64,000 bases of DNA, from NCBI RefSeq assembly GCF_042683125.1, contig NZ_JBHUIY010000015.1, positions 1 through 64,000 of the forward strand. Reading direction: 5' to 3'. A model generated the notes under the pieces. That model worked only from the letters and a program-made list of their open reading frames with translations. It was not told the DNA's origin and searched no databases. Both the position numbers and the translations under genes were made by a program. Shown here piece after piece: positions 8,283-18,838 of this stretch; position 1 is the first letter of the stretch; each line of letters opens with the position of its first letter. Origin of the DNA: Phaeospirillum tilakii. Lineage in GTDB: Bacteria; Pseudomonadota; Alphaproteobacteria; Rhodospirillales; Magnetospirillaceae.

Positions 8283-8827
8283 CAGCGCCGCTCCGGTTCG
8301 AGCCACAGCCGCAGATCGGCCGGGGCCGGCGCGACCCGGACGATCCGCCAGCCGCGTTCGGCCAGTTCGGCCGGCAGGAACAGCGGGTCGCGGTCGTGAT
8401 GGACCACCACCGGGCCGCCGGTCGGGCCCAGCGAGTCGATCAGGCCGAGGATCAGCCGCAGCGGCTCGGGCGGGGACAGGCGGCGGACGTCGAGATGGAT
8501 CCCGTCCTCTTCCTGCCAGCGCATCGCCCCTTCCGGCAGCAGGGTGGTCTCGGCCTCGGCCGCCCAGTCGGCGGCGCCGTCACGGACGAAGCGCACCCGC
8601 CACCAATCGGTGGCGAGCCGGGCTGCCCGCGACGAAAAACCGTGGCGCGCCATCACCCGCCGCAGCGGGGTCGGATTGAACGGGGCGTCGATCTCCAGCG
8701 CGCCGCCCTCGGCGATCGCCTCGGCCAGCGCCAGCACGCTGTCATAGGGGTCGATGCCCTCGGCCAGCATCGGCCGCACGTCGAGGCGTGGCGGCGCGGC
8801 GGGGGATGGAAGCGGGGGTGCGGTCAC
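8282..8827 (-). CDS. Tandem DUF2249-domain protein
   Basis: A 181-residue protein with two DUF2249 (TusA-like fold) repeats. The first contains LDVRPMLAEGIDPYDSVLAL and ends near RVMARHGF. The second contains HLDVRRLSPPEPLRLILGLI and ends near LAERGWRIV. DUF2249 genes commonly cluster with hemerythrins and denitrification or NO genes; their biochemical role is not settled. The start is a GTG with AGGAGG eight bases upstream. It is the first gene of the leftward operon, and an FNR-type palindrome lies about 57 bases upstream of the start. Confidence 0.8.
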   Translation of the reverse strand: MTAPPLPSPAAPPRLDVRPMLAEGIDPYDSVLALAEAIAEGGALEIDAPFNPTPLRRVMARHGFSSRAARLATDWWRVRFVRDGAADWAAEAETTLLPEGAMRWQEEDGIHLDVRRLSPPEPLRLILGLIDSLGPTGGPVVVHHDRDPLFLPAELAERGWRIVRVAPAPADLRLWLEPERR

Positions 8828-8883
8828 GACATGGCCCTCCTGGTCGGCTGCGGCCAGTGTGGCAGGGCGCCGCCGCCGGGGCC

Positions 8884-8897
8884 TTGATCCTGGTCAA
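8884..8897. promoter_or_regulatory. FNR/NnrR (CRP-family) binding site
   Basis: TTGATCCTGGTCAA has the TTGAY-N4-RTCAA dyad used by FNR, Dnr and NnrR regulators. It lies 57-70 bases upstream of the DUF2249 start, which is compatible with class II activation (centre near -41.5 of a start around 8849). A second such box, TTGACCGGCGTCAA, precedes hcp at 52959. It also lies about 140 bases before nhaA on the other side. Confidence 0.7.
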
Positions 8898-9038
8898 GAC
8901 CCCGGCGGCATGCATTGAAACGGCGGGAGGCCGGGCGCATATCCTCAGCCGATGGACGTGTTTTGACCGCCTTGGTGCCGCCGCATTGTGCGGTCAGGCT
9001 GATCCGCCTCTTTCTTCGCCGTCACAGGAGCCCGGCCC

Positions 9039-10214
9039 GTGCCGTTATCGACCATCCGAGCCTTTCTCCGCCTCGAAGTCGCCGGCGGCGTGTGTCTGCT
9101 GGCGGCCTCGCTGGCGGCGCTGGCGCTGGCCAATTCCCCGGCCCAGCCGTTCTACCAATCCCTGCTCGACCTGCCGGTGTCGGTGCGGATCGGCGAGATC
9201 GGGCTGGGCAAGCCGCTGCTGCACTGGATCAATGACGGGCTGATGGCGGTGTTCTTCCTGCTGGTCGGGCTCGAGATCAAGCGCGAGGTGGTGCAGGGCG
9301 AGCTGTCGAGCCTGCGCCGCGCCACCCTGCCCGGGCTGGCGGCGCTGGGCGGGATGGTGGTGCCGGCGCTGGTCTATCTCGCCGCCACCTGGGGCGATCC
9401 GGTGCTGATGCGCGGCTGGGCGATCCCGGCGGCGACCGACATCGCCTTCGCCGTCGGGGTGCTGGCGCTGGCCGGCCGTCATGCCCCGCCCTCGCTCCGG
9501 ATCTTCCTGCTGGCGCTGGCGATCATCGACGATCTGGGCGCGATCGTGATCATCGCCCTGTTCTACACCGACCAATTGTCGCTGCTGTCGCTGGGGCTGG
9601 CGGCGCTGGCGCTGGCCGGGCTGGTCGGGCTCAACCGCGCCGGGGTGGCGCGGACGGCGCCCTATGTCCTGCTCGGGGTGCTGCTGTGGCTGTTCGTGCT
9701 GAAATCGGGGGTGCATGCCACCCTGGCCGGGGTGGCGATCGGCTTCGCCCTGCCGCTGCGCACCAAGGATCCGGCGCGGCCCTCGCCGCTCAAGCGGCTC
9801 GAACACGCGCTGCATCCCTGGGTGACCTTCGCGATCCTGCCGCTGTTCGCCTTCGCCAATGCCGGGGTGCCGCTGGCCGGGGTCGGGCTCGGGCAACTGG
9901 CCGACCCGGTGACGCTGGGGGTGGGGCTCGGTCTGGTGTTGGGCAAGCCGCTTGGGGTGATGCTGGCGATCGGGGTGGCGGTGGGGCTGCGGGTGGCCCG
10001 GCTGCCGGCCGGCGCCTCGTGGCCGCAGGTTCAGGCGATGGCGGTGCTGACCGGGATCGGCTTCACCATGAGCCTGTTCATCGGCGGTCTGGCCTTTCCC
10101 GACGCCGGGCAGGACGTTGCGGTGCGGGTCGGGGTGCTGGGCGGCTCGCTGCTGTCGGCGCTGATCGGCATCGCCCTGCTGCGGCTGGCGCCGCCTGCGG
10201 CGGCGAAGCGGTAG
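9039..10214 (+). CDS. nhaA: Na+/H+ antiporter NhaA
   Basis: A 391-residue inner-membrane antiporter that exchanges Na+ for H+ and controls cytoplasmic pH and sodium. The NhaA fold is clear: PAATDIAFAVGVLAL carries the conserved Asp near residue 134, and LALAIIDDLGAIVIIALFYT carries the transport pair D164/D165. The C-terminal GIGFTMSLFIGGLAF is also typical. The length is close to E. coli NhaA (388). The gene stands alone, divergent from the DUF2249 operon and convergent with the RM gene. No Na+-responsive NhaR gene is adjacent. Confidence 0.95.
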   Translation: MPLSTIRAFLRLEVAGGVCLLAASLAALALANSPAQPFYQSLLDLPVSVRIGEIGLGKPLLHWINDGLMAVFFLLVGLEIKREVVQGELSSLRRATLPGLAALGGMVVPALVYLAATWGDPVLMRGWAIPAATDIAFAVGVLALAGRHAPPSLRIFLLALAIIDDLGAIVIIALFYTDQLSLLSLGLAALALAGLVGLNRAGVARTAPYVLLGVLLWLFVLKSGVHATLAGVAIGFALPLRTKDPARPSPLKRLEHALHPWVTFAILPLFAFANAGVPLAGVGLGQLADPVTLGVGLGLVLGKPLGVMLAIGVAVGLRVARLPAGASWPQVQAMAVLTGIGFTMSLFIGGLAFPDAGQDVAVRVGVLGGSLLSALIGIALLRLAPPAAAKR

Positions 10215-10258
10215 GGCGGGAACCTGAGTGGAGGCTCGACATCGGCGGCGGGCCGGGA

Positions 10259-13200
10259 TCAGGCCCGATGACGACGGCGAGGCCGGGTGGGCTCTTCCCG
10301 CGGTATCTTGGCGTCAGCGTCCTGTTCCAGCTGCCGGTCGTCGCTGGCTTTTCCTCCCTGCATCGGCAGGAGGAGGCTCCGTTGGCGCCGGTCCTGGGTG
10401 GCCATCCTCGCCAAGCGGTCTTCCGCTTCGGCACGGGCGCGGTTGAGGGCGAACAGACGCGCCAGCGCCTCGTCATCCGAGATGTCGGCGGTCCAGCCGT
10501 AGGCGCGGGCCACGGCCTGATCGAGTTCCCGATGGGCGTTGACCAGCCACGTCGGGCGCAGGTTGTAGAGGTTGGTCAAGGTCCGCGTTTTCAGTTCCGC
10601 CTCGGCCCTGCTGCTGACGGGGATCAGGCGATCGGGAAATCCCGGCACCACCTCGGGCACCACCTTGACCAGATCCGGCGGGTTCAACCAGTTGCGCCGC
10701 AGTTCGTCGAGTCGCCGCGCCGCAGCCGCGATCGCCTGGGCGCGCGGGTCGTCGGCGTAGGCGGTGGCAGGAATGTCGAGCGTCAGGCCCTCGGGGAAGG
10801 GGAACGTCTCGAAGGTCGTGCTTGGGGTGTAGCGGGGACGGTCTTCAAGGCTGGTGCCCAGGCGTAGAGCCCACGCTTCATGAAAGCGGCTGTGCAGGAT
10901 GCCAAATGTTACGTTATCGTCGCGGGTTATAACTATTAGCTGATGATCTGGGCAGGCAGTTTTATCGATAAAAGAGAAAAATCTGTATTTTGATACGGTG
11001 TTTGTAACTATGAATTGAGATGAACCCCCTATAGCTCGCCACATCCCAGGTCGGGGTTCTGCATGACGCCACCAAAACTTTCGATAGAGATCTCTACGAT
11101 TTTTTAACCTATCAGATTTAACCATCCGCTCGATATACGTGAATGGCGCTTCATATAATGCCGCATCATTCTCTTTCATCTCCCACCCGAAATTGATAAT
11201 CCATTTGTCGGCGGGGCGGCGTGTCACATCCATGCCGTTGACCCAGGGGCGGAGCACATCGGCGTTGGGGCGGCCGTGAGGGTTCGAGGGAAGCTCCAGC
11301 CAAGCGCGGGCGAGGCTGCCGGGAATGTCGAAGGCTCCGCCTTTCGTATCGCCCATGAAGGCCACCCCAGCATTCTGGCGTAGGCGCCGCGCTCGGGTCA
11401 GATCGGTGGCGGCCGCAGTCAGGTCGGAGTGAATGCGCGGCACCGGGGATCCGTCGAGAATGGCGTCTTCCTTCGGCTGAGCCGCTGCAAACGCCACCAG
11501 GGAGACCCGCACCGCCGCGCCGTCGATTACCCAAGGCTCATCGCTCCAGGCGGAAAAAATCCTTCCTTGGGTGACGATCGAGTCCAGAACGCGGCGGTTC
11601 GCCCCGCCACGGATCGAGTTCGTTGCGACCAGTCCCGCCGCGTTGGCTGGCCCCTCCTGCACACGTTCCCAGGACCGCACGAACCAATAGGCCACCAGAT
11701 CAGCCTCCGCCGGAACGCGGCCGCGATAGACCGAGAACAGGCGATCGACGTAGGCATCGCCGAGCGAGCCGCGCAGCTTCTTCCCGCCCAGGAATGGCGG
11801 GTTGCCGACGATCACATCGGCCTCGGGCCACGGGGCTTCCTTGCCGTTGTCGTCCAGCAGGGCGTCGCGGCATTCGATCGCGTCGAGCCGCCCCAGAACC
11901 GGCTCTCGAAAAAAGGCAAGATCCGAGGCATTTTTCAACTGCCATTGCAGCTCGCCGATCCAGATCGTCGTCCGGGCCAACTCGGCGGCATAGGGGTTTA
12001 CCTCGATTCCACGCACCGCCTTGGTCGTCACCAGTTGACCGATGAGGGGCAAACCGAGTTCCCCTGCCTCCTTGATCAGGCTTTGCTCGAAGTCTTTCAG
12101 GTGCAGCAGCGCCAGATAGAGGAAGTTGCCCGAGCCGCAGGCGGGATCAAGGACCCGAAAATCCCCCAGCCGTTGGCGAAACCGGTGCCAGATCTCGCGA
12201 GCCTCGTTTTCGGCCCGGGTCCGGGCTGAATCAGAGGCCGCCTTGTCGCGGCTCTTGCGGTACCGCTCAATCTTCCCCCGCGCCTCTTGCCACTCTTGTC
12301 GCAACGGGTCCAGCACCACCGGCTCAATGATCTTCATGATCGTATCTGGGTCGGTGTAGTGGATGCCGATCCCCTTGTCGGTCTGCTCGACCGCGCCGGA
12401 TGCCCCACCGGCGGGGGGATCGAACAGCGCCGCCATCAGGTCGCGTTTTTCGGGATTGAGCCCGGCCTCGAACAGGGTGCCGAAAATCGAGGGCTCGATG
12501 GCGCTCCAGTCCAGCAGGGAAGCTTGATGCAACTCCCTGATTTCCATCCAGCCGAGCGGGAGCACGTCGTCATCGTCGAACAGCCCGCCGTTGAACCAGC
12601 GGATGCTGACCATGCCGAACATGCCGCCCGGGCTCTTCATCGCGCCGAACAGGGTTTTCAGGCCCGGCTCGAACTTGTCCGGCACCTTGACACATTCTTC
12701 CAATATGTCGGCGAACAGCCGGTTCGGCAGCAGTTCCACATCCTGGACGAACAGGCAGAACACCAGCCGATTGAGGAAATGGGCCACCCGGCGTGGGTCA
12801 TATCCTCGCGTGCGGAGGCGTCCCGCGATCGTTCCGAACGCCCGTGCCGCGTCGCGGGTCACGCTGACCCGCGTCAGGCTCTCTCGCCTCAACATCTCCG
12901 GCTTGGAGAAGCAGTGCCGCAAGAGTTGGCGTGCCTCGACGCTCATCAGATCGGGCAGGCGGATGCAATGGGTCTCGACGATCGCGTTGGTGAAGTTGGT
13001 GTGGACCCGAATCTCCTCCATGTCCGAAACGATGAGGAGGGGAGGGTTCTCCAGTGCGCCCGAATATTCCTTGAGCTGGGCGTAGGCGGCGACGAGGTTG
13101 CGCTTGTCGCGTTTGTATTCCCAGGCAAAACAGCCCTTTTTCCAGACATCGGCCCGTCCCGGCCGACCATTGGCCTTCGGGATGGTTTTCTCGAAAGTAT

Positions 13201-13339
13201 AGAAATCGCCGCGTCTGTCCAGTTCCTGTGGCTTGGAGACGTCGAGCAACTCGCACAGATCGAGGAAGTGTTCGTGCGCCGCCGACTGCTCGGACCGGGA
13301 GGTTCCCCGCCACCGCTCGATGAACTGTTCTGGGGTCAT
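10259..13339 (-). CDS. Type IIL (MmeI-like) restriction-modification enzyme
   Basis: A single-chain enzyme of about 1026 residues that should both cut and methylate DNA. The N-terminus carries a PD-(D/E)xK-type nuclease signature, ADVWKKGCFAWEYK (D64, E74, K76). The middle has SAM motif I DPACGSGNF (about 396-404) and the N6-adenine methylase motif GNPPF (about 512). The target-recognition region (about 720-826) coincides with an AT-rich patch at 10860-11180. The C-terminus is charged. It lacks helicase and separate R, M or S genes. Use of the ATG at 13339 is uncertain; a GTG at 13369 is also possible. Its context beside a tRNA and its patchy base composition suggest acquisition by transfer. 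DISARM-type DrmMI is an alternative family, but no Drm partner genes are present. Confidence 0.85.
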   Translation of the reverse strand: MTPEQFIERWRGTSRSEQSAAHEHFLDLCELLDVSKPQELDRRGDFYTFEKTIPKANGRPGRADVWKKGCFAWEYKRDKRNLVAAYAQLKEYSGALENPPLLIVSDMEEIRVHTNFTNAIVETHCIRLPDLMSVEARQLLRHCFSKPEMLRRESLTRVSVTRDAARAFGTIAGRLRTRGYDPRRVAHFLNRLVFCLFVQDVELLPNRLFADILEECVKVPDKFEPGLKTLFGAMKSPGGMFGMVSIRWFNGGLFDDDDVLPLGWMEIRELHQASLLDWSAIEPSIFGTLFEAGLNPEKRDLMAALFDPPAGGASGAVEQTDKGIGIHYTDPDTIMKIIEPVVLDPLRQEWQEARGKIERYRKSRDKAASDSARTRAENEAREIWHRFRQRLGDFRVLDPACGSGNFLYLALLHLKDFEQSLIKEAGELGLPLIGQLVTTKAVRGIEVNPYAAELARTTIWIGELQWQLKNASDLAFFREPVLGRLDAIECRDALLDDNGKEAPWPEADVIVGNPPFLGGKKLRGSLGDAYVDRLFSVYRGRVPAEADLVAYWFVRSWERVQEGPANAAGLVATNSIRGGANRRVLDSIVTQGRIFSAWSDEPWVIDGAAVRVSLVAFAAAQPKEDAILDGSPVPRIHSDLTAAATDLTRARRLRQNAGVAFMGDTKGGAFDIPGSLARAWLELPSNPHGRPNADVLRPWVNGMDVTRRPADKWIINFGWEMKENDAALYEAPFTYIERMVKSDRLKNRRDLYRKFWWRHAEPRPGMWRAIGGSSQFIVTNTVSKYRFFSFIDKTACPDHQLIVITRDDNVTFGILHSRFHEAWALRLGTSLEDRPRYTPSTTFETFPFPEGLTLDIPATAYADDPRAQAIAAAARRLDELRRNWLNPPDLVKVVPEVVPGFPDRLIPVSSRAEAELKTRTLTNLYNLRPTWLVNAHRELDQAVARAYGWTADISDDEALARLFALNRARAEAEDRLARMATQDRRQRSLLLPMQGGKASDDRQLEQDADAKIPREEPTRPRRRHRA

Positions 13340-13573
13340 GGCTGAGCCCGCGTCCCCAGGTGCCACCACGATTGCTCGCTATGTTCCTGTTTGCAATGCA
13401 ACCCAGGCATCGCCTTCCCCCCTCAAGAGAGCGACCTTGGTTGATTTTTAACTCGTAAAGTAGAAAAGTAAATATACTTCAGCAGGCTAAAGCTGTGGCT
13501 GTGAACGTTTTACGGCTATCGACACCGGTCAGTTCTTCCAAGCCTGGACGGAGAGGACGTAGGGCGGGGGGGA

Positions 13574-13649
13574 TGGTGCCGGTTGCAGGATTCGAACCCG
13601 CGGCCCCCTCATTACAAGTGAGGTGCTCTACCACCTGAGCTAAACCGGC
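13574..13649 (-). tRNA. tRNA-Thr (anticodon TGT)
   Basis: Read on the minus strand, GCCGGTTTAGCTCAGGTGGT begins a complete cloverleaf. The anticodon arm is CTCAC-TTGTAAT-GAG with anticodon TGT (reads ACA, Thr). The T-arm contains GGTTCGAATCC, the 3' acceptor strand is AACCGGC, and the terminal CCA is encoded (13574-13576). It lies between the RM gene and the AcoR-type gene. Confidence 0.95.
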
Positions 13650-13721
13650 GCTACCGCCTGAACCTAACGGGCGGGGCGGGCGGGCGCAAGAGGTCCGCGC
13701 GTCCCGCCCGCCCCGCCGCGA

Positions 13722-15686
13722 TCACAATCGTGCCGGGCGGCGCTGGCCCAGCCGGCGGTACAGCGTGTTGCGGCTGATGCCGAGCCGGCGGGCCGCCTCC
13801 GACAGGTTGCCGCCGGCCGCCTCCAGCGTGTGTTCGATCACCGAGGCCATCGCCACCCGCAGCGGGGCCGGGTCAAGCCCGGCGGTCGGTGGCGGCGGCG
13901 GCGGGGCGGCCAGATCCTCCGCCAGATCCTCCGGCAGGTGGATCCAATCGATCTCGGTCTCGCCCGGGTCCAGCATCGCGCAGGCGAAGCGCAGGGCGTT
14001 GGCGAGCTGGCGCAGGTTGCCGGGCCAGCGGTAGCGGGCCAGCGCCACCGCCAGTCCGGGGGCAAGGCGCGGGGTGTTGCCCGGAGCGAACTCGGCCAGC
14101 AGGCGGGCGGCGAGGGCGGCGAAATCGCCGCGTTCCCGCAACGGCGGCAGGGTCAGGGTCAGGCCGTTGAGGCGGTAATAGAGATCGGCGCGGAAGCGTC
14201 CGGTGTCGATCTCGGCCTTCAGCGGACGATGGCTGGCGGCGATCAGGGCGAAATCGACCGCCACCGGCTTGCCGCCGCCCAGCGGCACCACCCGCCGCTC
14301 CTGCAACACCCGCAACAGCCGCCCTTGTAGGCTGAGCGGCATGTCGCCGATCTCGTCGAGGAACAGGGTGCCTCCGTCGGCCTCGCGGATCCGGCCGGGG
14401 GCGCCGTCCCGCCGCGCCCCGGTGAAGGCGCCGGGGGCATAGCCGAACAGTTCGGCCTCGATCAGCGGCTCGGGCAAGGCGGCGCAATTGACCGCCACCA
14501 GCGGCCGGTCGCGGCGGGGGCCGGCGGCATGGATGGCGGTGGCGAACAATTCCTTGCCGACGCCGGATTCGCCCTGGAGCAGGATCGGGATCGGCTTGCC
14601 CAGCACCCGGCGGGCGCGGTCGAGCAGGGTGCGCATCCGCGCGTCGCCGGTATCGAGCGCGGCCAGGGCGTCTTCCGGCGCCGACGCCACCGGCTGCGGC
14701 ACCGGCGCGGGACGGGACGGGCGGGCGGCGGCCGGGCGCGGCGGCACCAGCGCCACCGCGTGCCGGCGCAGCGGATCGACCCGGACGAACAGCGGCCGCC
14801 CGGCGCGGGTCCGCCCGGTCAGCGGCCGGTCGGCCCCGGCCTGGGCCTGGTCGAGCAGCCGGGCGGCCGGCAGTCCCAGCAGCGGCTCGATCCGCGCCCG
14901 GCCGAGATCGCCGCAGCAGAGCCCGAGCAGCGTCCGTCCGGCCGGGGTGGCGGCGATCACCGTGCCGTCCTCGCTCAGCGCCACCAGTCCCTCGGCCAGG
15001 GTGCCGAGCCCCTCGGCCTGGGGATGCAGCCGCAACCGCACCGCCCCGGCCGCCTCGGCCTCGAACAGCGCCCGCTCGATCATCTGCCCGGCGGCGGCGA
15101 TCAGCCCGAGGGCATGGGGCGGGCGGGCGCGGTGCGGACCGGAAATATCGATCACCCCGAGCAGGGTGCCGTCCGGTCCGGCCAGCGGGGCGGCGGCACA
15201 GGTCAGGAAACGGTGGGGGGCGAGGAAATGCTCGGCGCCATGCACCGATACCGGCGCCGCCTCGGCCAGGGCGGTGCCGATGGCGTTGGTGCCGCGCGCG
15301 GTCTCGTCCCAGCAGGCGCCCGGCCGCAGCGCCACCCGGTCGGCCCGTTCGAGGAAGGCGGCGTCGCCCAGCGCGTCGATCACCAGCCCGGACTGGTCGG
15401 CCAGCAGCACCACGCTGCCGGAATCGCGCAGATGGGCGTGCAGGTACTCCATCACCGGCCGCGCCCGCCGCAGCAGGTGGTGGCGGCGGTCGATCGCCCC
15501 GTCGAGGCCGAGACGGCTGCTTTCCCCGGCGGGGGCCGAGCCGGGATGCAGCCCGGCGGCGAGGCAGCGTTGCCAGGAACGGCAGACGGCGGGGTCGATC
15601 GTCCCCGGCGGCGGCAACTCGCCATGGTCGAGCAGGGCGCGGGCGTCGCGCAGCCGGGACGGTGCCCGGCCTCCGGTCTGGGTCAT
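13722..15686 (-). CDS. acoR: AcoR-type sigma54-dependent transcriptional activator
   Basis: A 654-residue enhancer-binding protein. The order is an N-terminal GAF region (DETARGTNAIGTALAE, CAAAPLAGPDGTLLGVIDIS), a PAS-like linker, then the AAA+ sigma54-activation domain and a Fis-type helix-turn-helix. The AAA+ domain has Walker A LLQGESGVGKELFATAIH, the sigma54 contact loop GAFTGA, Walker B GGTLFLDEIGDMPL and YRWPGNLRQLANAL. The end is LEAAGGNLSEAARRLGISRN. The ATG follows AGGGAGGTTCC. It is divergent from the aldehyde/alcohol dehydrogenase operon, whose promoter is of sigma54 type, so it is the probable activator, responding to acetoin, ethanol or a related carbonyl compound. Confidence 0.9.
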   Translation of the reverse strand: MTQTGGRAPSRLRDARALLDHGELPPPGTIDPAVCRSWQRCLAAGLHPGSAPAGESSRLGLDGAIDRRHHLLRRARPVMEYLHAHLRDSGSVVLLADQSGLVIDALGDAAFLERADRVALRPGACWDETARGTNAIGTALAEAAPVSVHGAEHFLAPHRFLTCAAAPLAGPDGTLLGVIDISGPHRARPPHALGLIAAAGQMIERALFEAEAAGAVRLRLHPQAEGLGTLAEGLVALSEDGTVIAATPAGRTLLGLCCGDLGRARIEPLLGLPAARLLDQAQAGADRPLTGRTRAGRPLFVRVDPLRRHAVALVPPRPAAARPSRPAPVPQPVASAPEDALAALDTGDARMRTLLDRARRVLGKPIPILLQGESGVGKELFATAIHAAGPRRDRPLVAVNCAALPEPLIEAELFGYAPGAFTGARRDGAPGRIREADGGTLFLDEIGDMPLSLQGRLLRVLQERRVVPLGGGKPVAVDFALIAASHRPLKAEIDTGRFRADLYYRLNGLTLTLPPLRERGDFAALAARLLAEFAPGNTPRLAPGLAVALARYRWPGNLRQLANALRFACAMLDPGETEIDWIHLPEDLAEDLAAPPPPPPTAGLDPAPLRVAMASVIEHTLEAAGGNLSEAARRLGISRNTLYRRLGQRRPARL

Positions 15687-15889
15687 CGTCTGGAACCTCC
15701 CTGTGGGGTCGGGTCTTTGCCCTTCCCTCGTGCTTTGTCCGCCAGTTTCGGCAAGGAGGGGCGACCAAGGCAAGAAAAACCTGACCGCGTCGCCCGTTGT
15801 TCCGTTTTGCCACACTGTCCCGCGATGGAACGGCGCGCCCGGCGGCGCACTTGGGGGCCTGATTCTTGAAAAACAACGAAAAAAGCGTT

Positions 15890-15905
15890 TGGCACGCCGA
15901 GTGCT
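15890..15905 (+). promoter_or_regulatory. Sigma54 (-24/-12) promoter of the aldehyde/alcohol dehydrogenase operon
   Basis: TGGCACGCCGAGTGCT has the invariant GG (15891-15892) and GC (15903-15904) exactly 10 bases apart, matching TGGCACG-N4-TTGCW except for one base. Transcription would begin near 15916, about 56 bases before the aldehyde dehydrogenase ATG. The divergent neighbour encodes a GAFTGA-containing sigma54 activator, which supports the call. Confidence 0.8.
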
Positions 15906-15971
15906 GTACGAAAGGGGCGCCCCCGGACCGATCACGGGGGCCAAGACCGAAAAAACAGGGAGGACCCCTTC

Positions 15972-17495
<1,524 letters not shown>

Positions 17496-17527
17496 GCCCC
17501 GCCCTCCGTCACGCAAAGGATCGCCCG

Positions 17528-18679
17528 ATGACTCAGACCGCTTTCTTCATCCCCTCGCTCAACCTGATGGGGGCGGGGTGCCTCGATGGCGCGATGGCCG
17601 AGATCGCCCGCCACCGCTTCACCCGCGCCTTGATCGTCACCGACCCGGTGCTGCACGGGCTCGGCCTCGCCGACCGCGTCGCCGGCCTGCTGCGGCGCGA
17701 GAACATCGCCAGCGCGATCTTCTCCGGCGCCCAGCCCAACCCCACCGTCGCCAATGTCGAGACCGGGCTGGCCCTGCTCCAGGCCGAGCAGTGCGATTGC
17801 GTGATCTCGCTCGGCGGCGGCTCGTCGCATGATTGTGCCAAGGGGATCGCCCTGACCGCCACCAACGGCGGCAGCATCCGCGATTACGAGGGGGTGGACC
17901 GCTCGGCCCGGGCGCAGCTGCCGCTGATCGCGATCAACACCACCGCCGGCACCGCCAGCGAGATGACCCGCTTCTGCATCATCACCGACGAGGCCCGCCA
18001 GGTGAAGATGGCGATCGTCGATCGCCACGTCACCCCGCTGCTGTCGGTCAACGACCCGGAACTGATGCTGGGCAAGCCGAAGCTGCTGACCGCCGCCACC
18101 GGGATGGACGCGCTGACCCATGCGGTCGAAGCCTATGTCTCGGTCGCCGCCACCCCGATCACCGACGCCTGCGCCCTCAAGGCGGTGGCGATCATCGCCT
18201 CCAACCTGCGCACCGCTGTGGCCGAGGGCAACAACCTCGCCGCGCGCGAGGCGATGGCCTATGCCGGCTTCCTCGCCGGGATGGCCTTCAACAACGCCTC
18301 GCTCGGCTATGTCCACGCCATGGCCCACCAGCTGGGCGGGTTCTACGACCTGCCGCACGGCGTCTGCAACGCGGTGCTGCTGCCCCATGTCGAGGCCTTC
18401 AACGCCGAGGTCGCGGCCTCGCGGCTGAAGGATGTCGCCCACGCGATGGGGGTCGAGACGGTCGGCCTCAGCGACCGCCAGGGGGCCGACGCGGCGATCG
18501 CCGCGATCCGCCGCCTGTCGGCCGACATCGGCATTCCGGCCGGGCTGACCGAACTGGGGGTGCGGGATCAGGACGTGCCGATCCTCGCCAGCAACGCCCT
18601 CAAGGACGCCTGTGGCCTGACCAATCCCCGGCAGGCCAATCAGCAGGAGATCGAAGGCATCTTCCGCGCGGCGGCGTAG
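17528..18679 (+). CDS. adhB: Iron-containing alcohol dehydrogenase (AdhB/YiaY type)
   Basis: A 383-residue group III alcohol dehydrogenase, the same length as Zymomonas AdhB and very similar to it along its length. It has the NAD-binding SLGGGSSHDCAKGIAL and the signature NTTAGTASEMTRFCIITDE. The metal-ligand segments are GMDALTHAVEAYVS, YVHAMAHQLGGFYDLPHGVCNA (three His of the Fe site). It interconverts ethanol and acetaldehyde. I chose the ATG at 17528, preceded by AAAGGA, over longer in-frame starts that run into acoD. Its pairing with the AcoD-type gene behind one sigma54 promoter suggests an inducible alcohol-oxidation module. Confidence 0.93.
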   Translation: MTQTAFFIPSLNLMGAGCLDGAMAEIARHRFTRALIVTDPVLHGLGLADRVAGLLRRENIASAIFSGAQPNPTVANVETGLALLQAEQCDCVISLGGGSSHDCAKGIALTATNGGSIRDYEGVDRSARAQLPLIAINTTAGTASEMTRFCIITDEARQVKMAIVDRHVTPLLSVNDPELMLGKPKLLTAATGMDALTHAVEAYVSVAATPITDACALKAVAIIASNLRTAVAEGNNLAAREAMAYAGFLAGMAFNNASLGYVHAMAHQLGGFYDLPHGVCNAVLLPHVEAFNAEVAASRLKDVAHAMGVETVGLSDRQGADAAIAAIRRLSADIGIPAGLTELGVRDQDVPILASNALKDACGLTNPRQANQQEIEGIFRAAA

Positions 18680-18681
18680 AA

Positions 18682-18838
18682 CGGCGGGGCTGCCGCCCCG
18701 CACCCCGCCCGGGGCGATGCCCCGGACCCCCTTGATTTTCAAAAACAAAGGGGGTTTGGGGCCTCGCCCCAAGCGGGTGCGGGCGGCAGCCCGCGTAGCT
18801 TGGTGGTATCGCGCGCAAGGCGCGCGGGCGGCAGCCCG
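18682..18838. repeat. Long imperfect inverted repeat between adhB and ftsY, copy C
   Basis: The left part (GCGGGGCTGCCGCCCCGC, then GGGGCGATGCCCC and ACCCCCTT) is mirrored by AAGGGGGTTT, GGGGCCTCGCCCC and GCGGGCGGCAGCCCGC on the right. A further GGGCGGCAGCCCGCT unit ends at the ftsY stop. The layout matches copy A although the bases differ. It lies between convergent genes and could fold as a two-way terminator. Confidence 0.65.

Noticed and set aside
3870..8399. A very long open frame (about 1500 codons) on the + strand
   Set aside because: It runs antisense to the sensor, hemerythrin, NnrS-like and DUF2249 genes. Its translation is Gly/Arg/Gln-rich low complexity, as expected for the reverse of GC-rich codons.
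10259..13369. DISARM or BREX methylase (DrmMI or PglX)
   Set aside because: No drmA/B/C, pglZ, brxC or similar genes flank it. A nuclease motif in the same chain fits a type IIL enzyme.
13574..13649. Integration (att) site of a genomic island at tRNA-Thr
   Set aside because: I found no integrase and no repeated tRNA 3' end around 10214-10260, so an island is not demonstrated.
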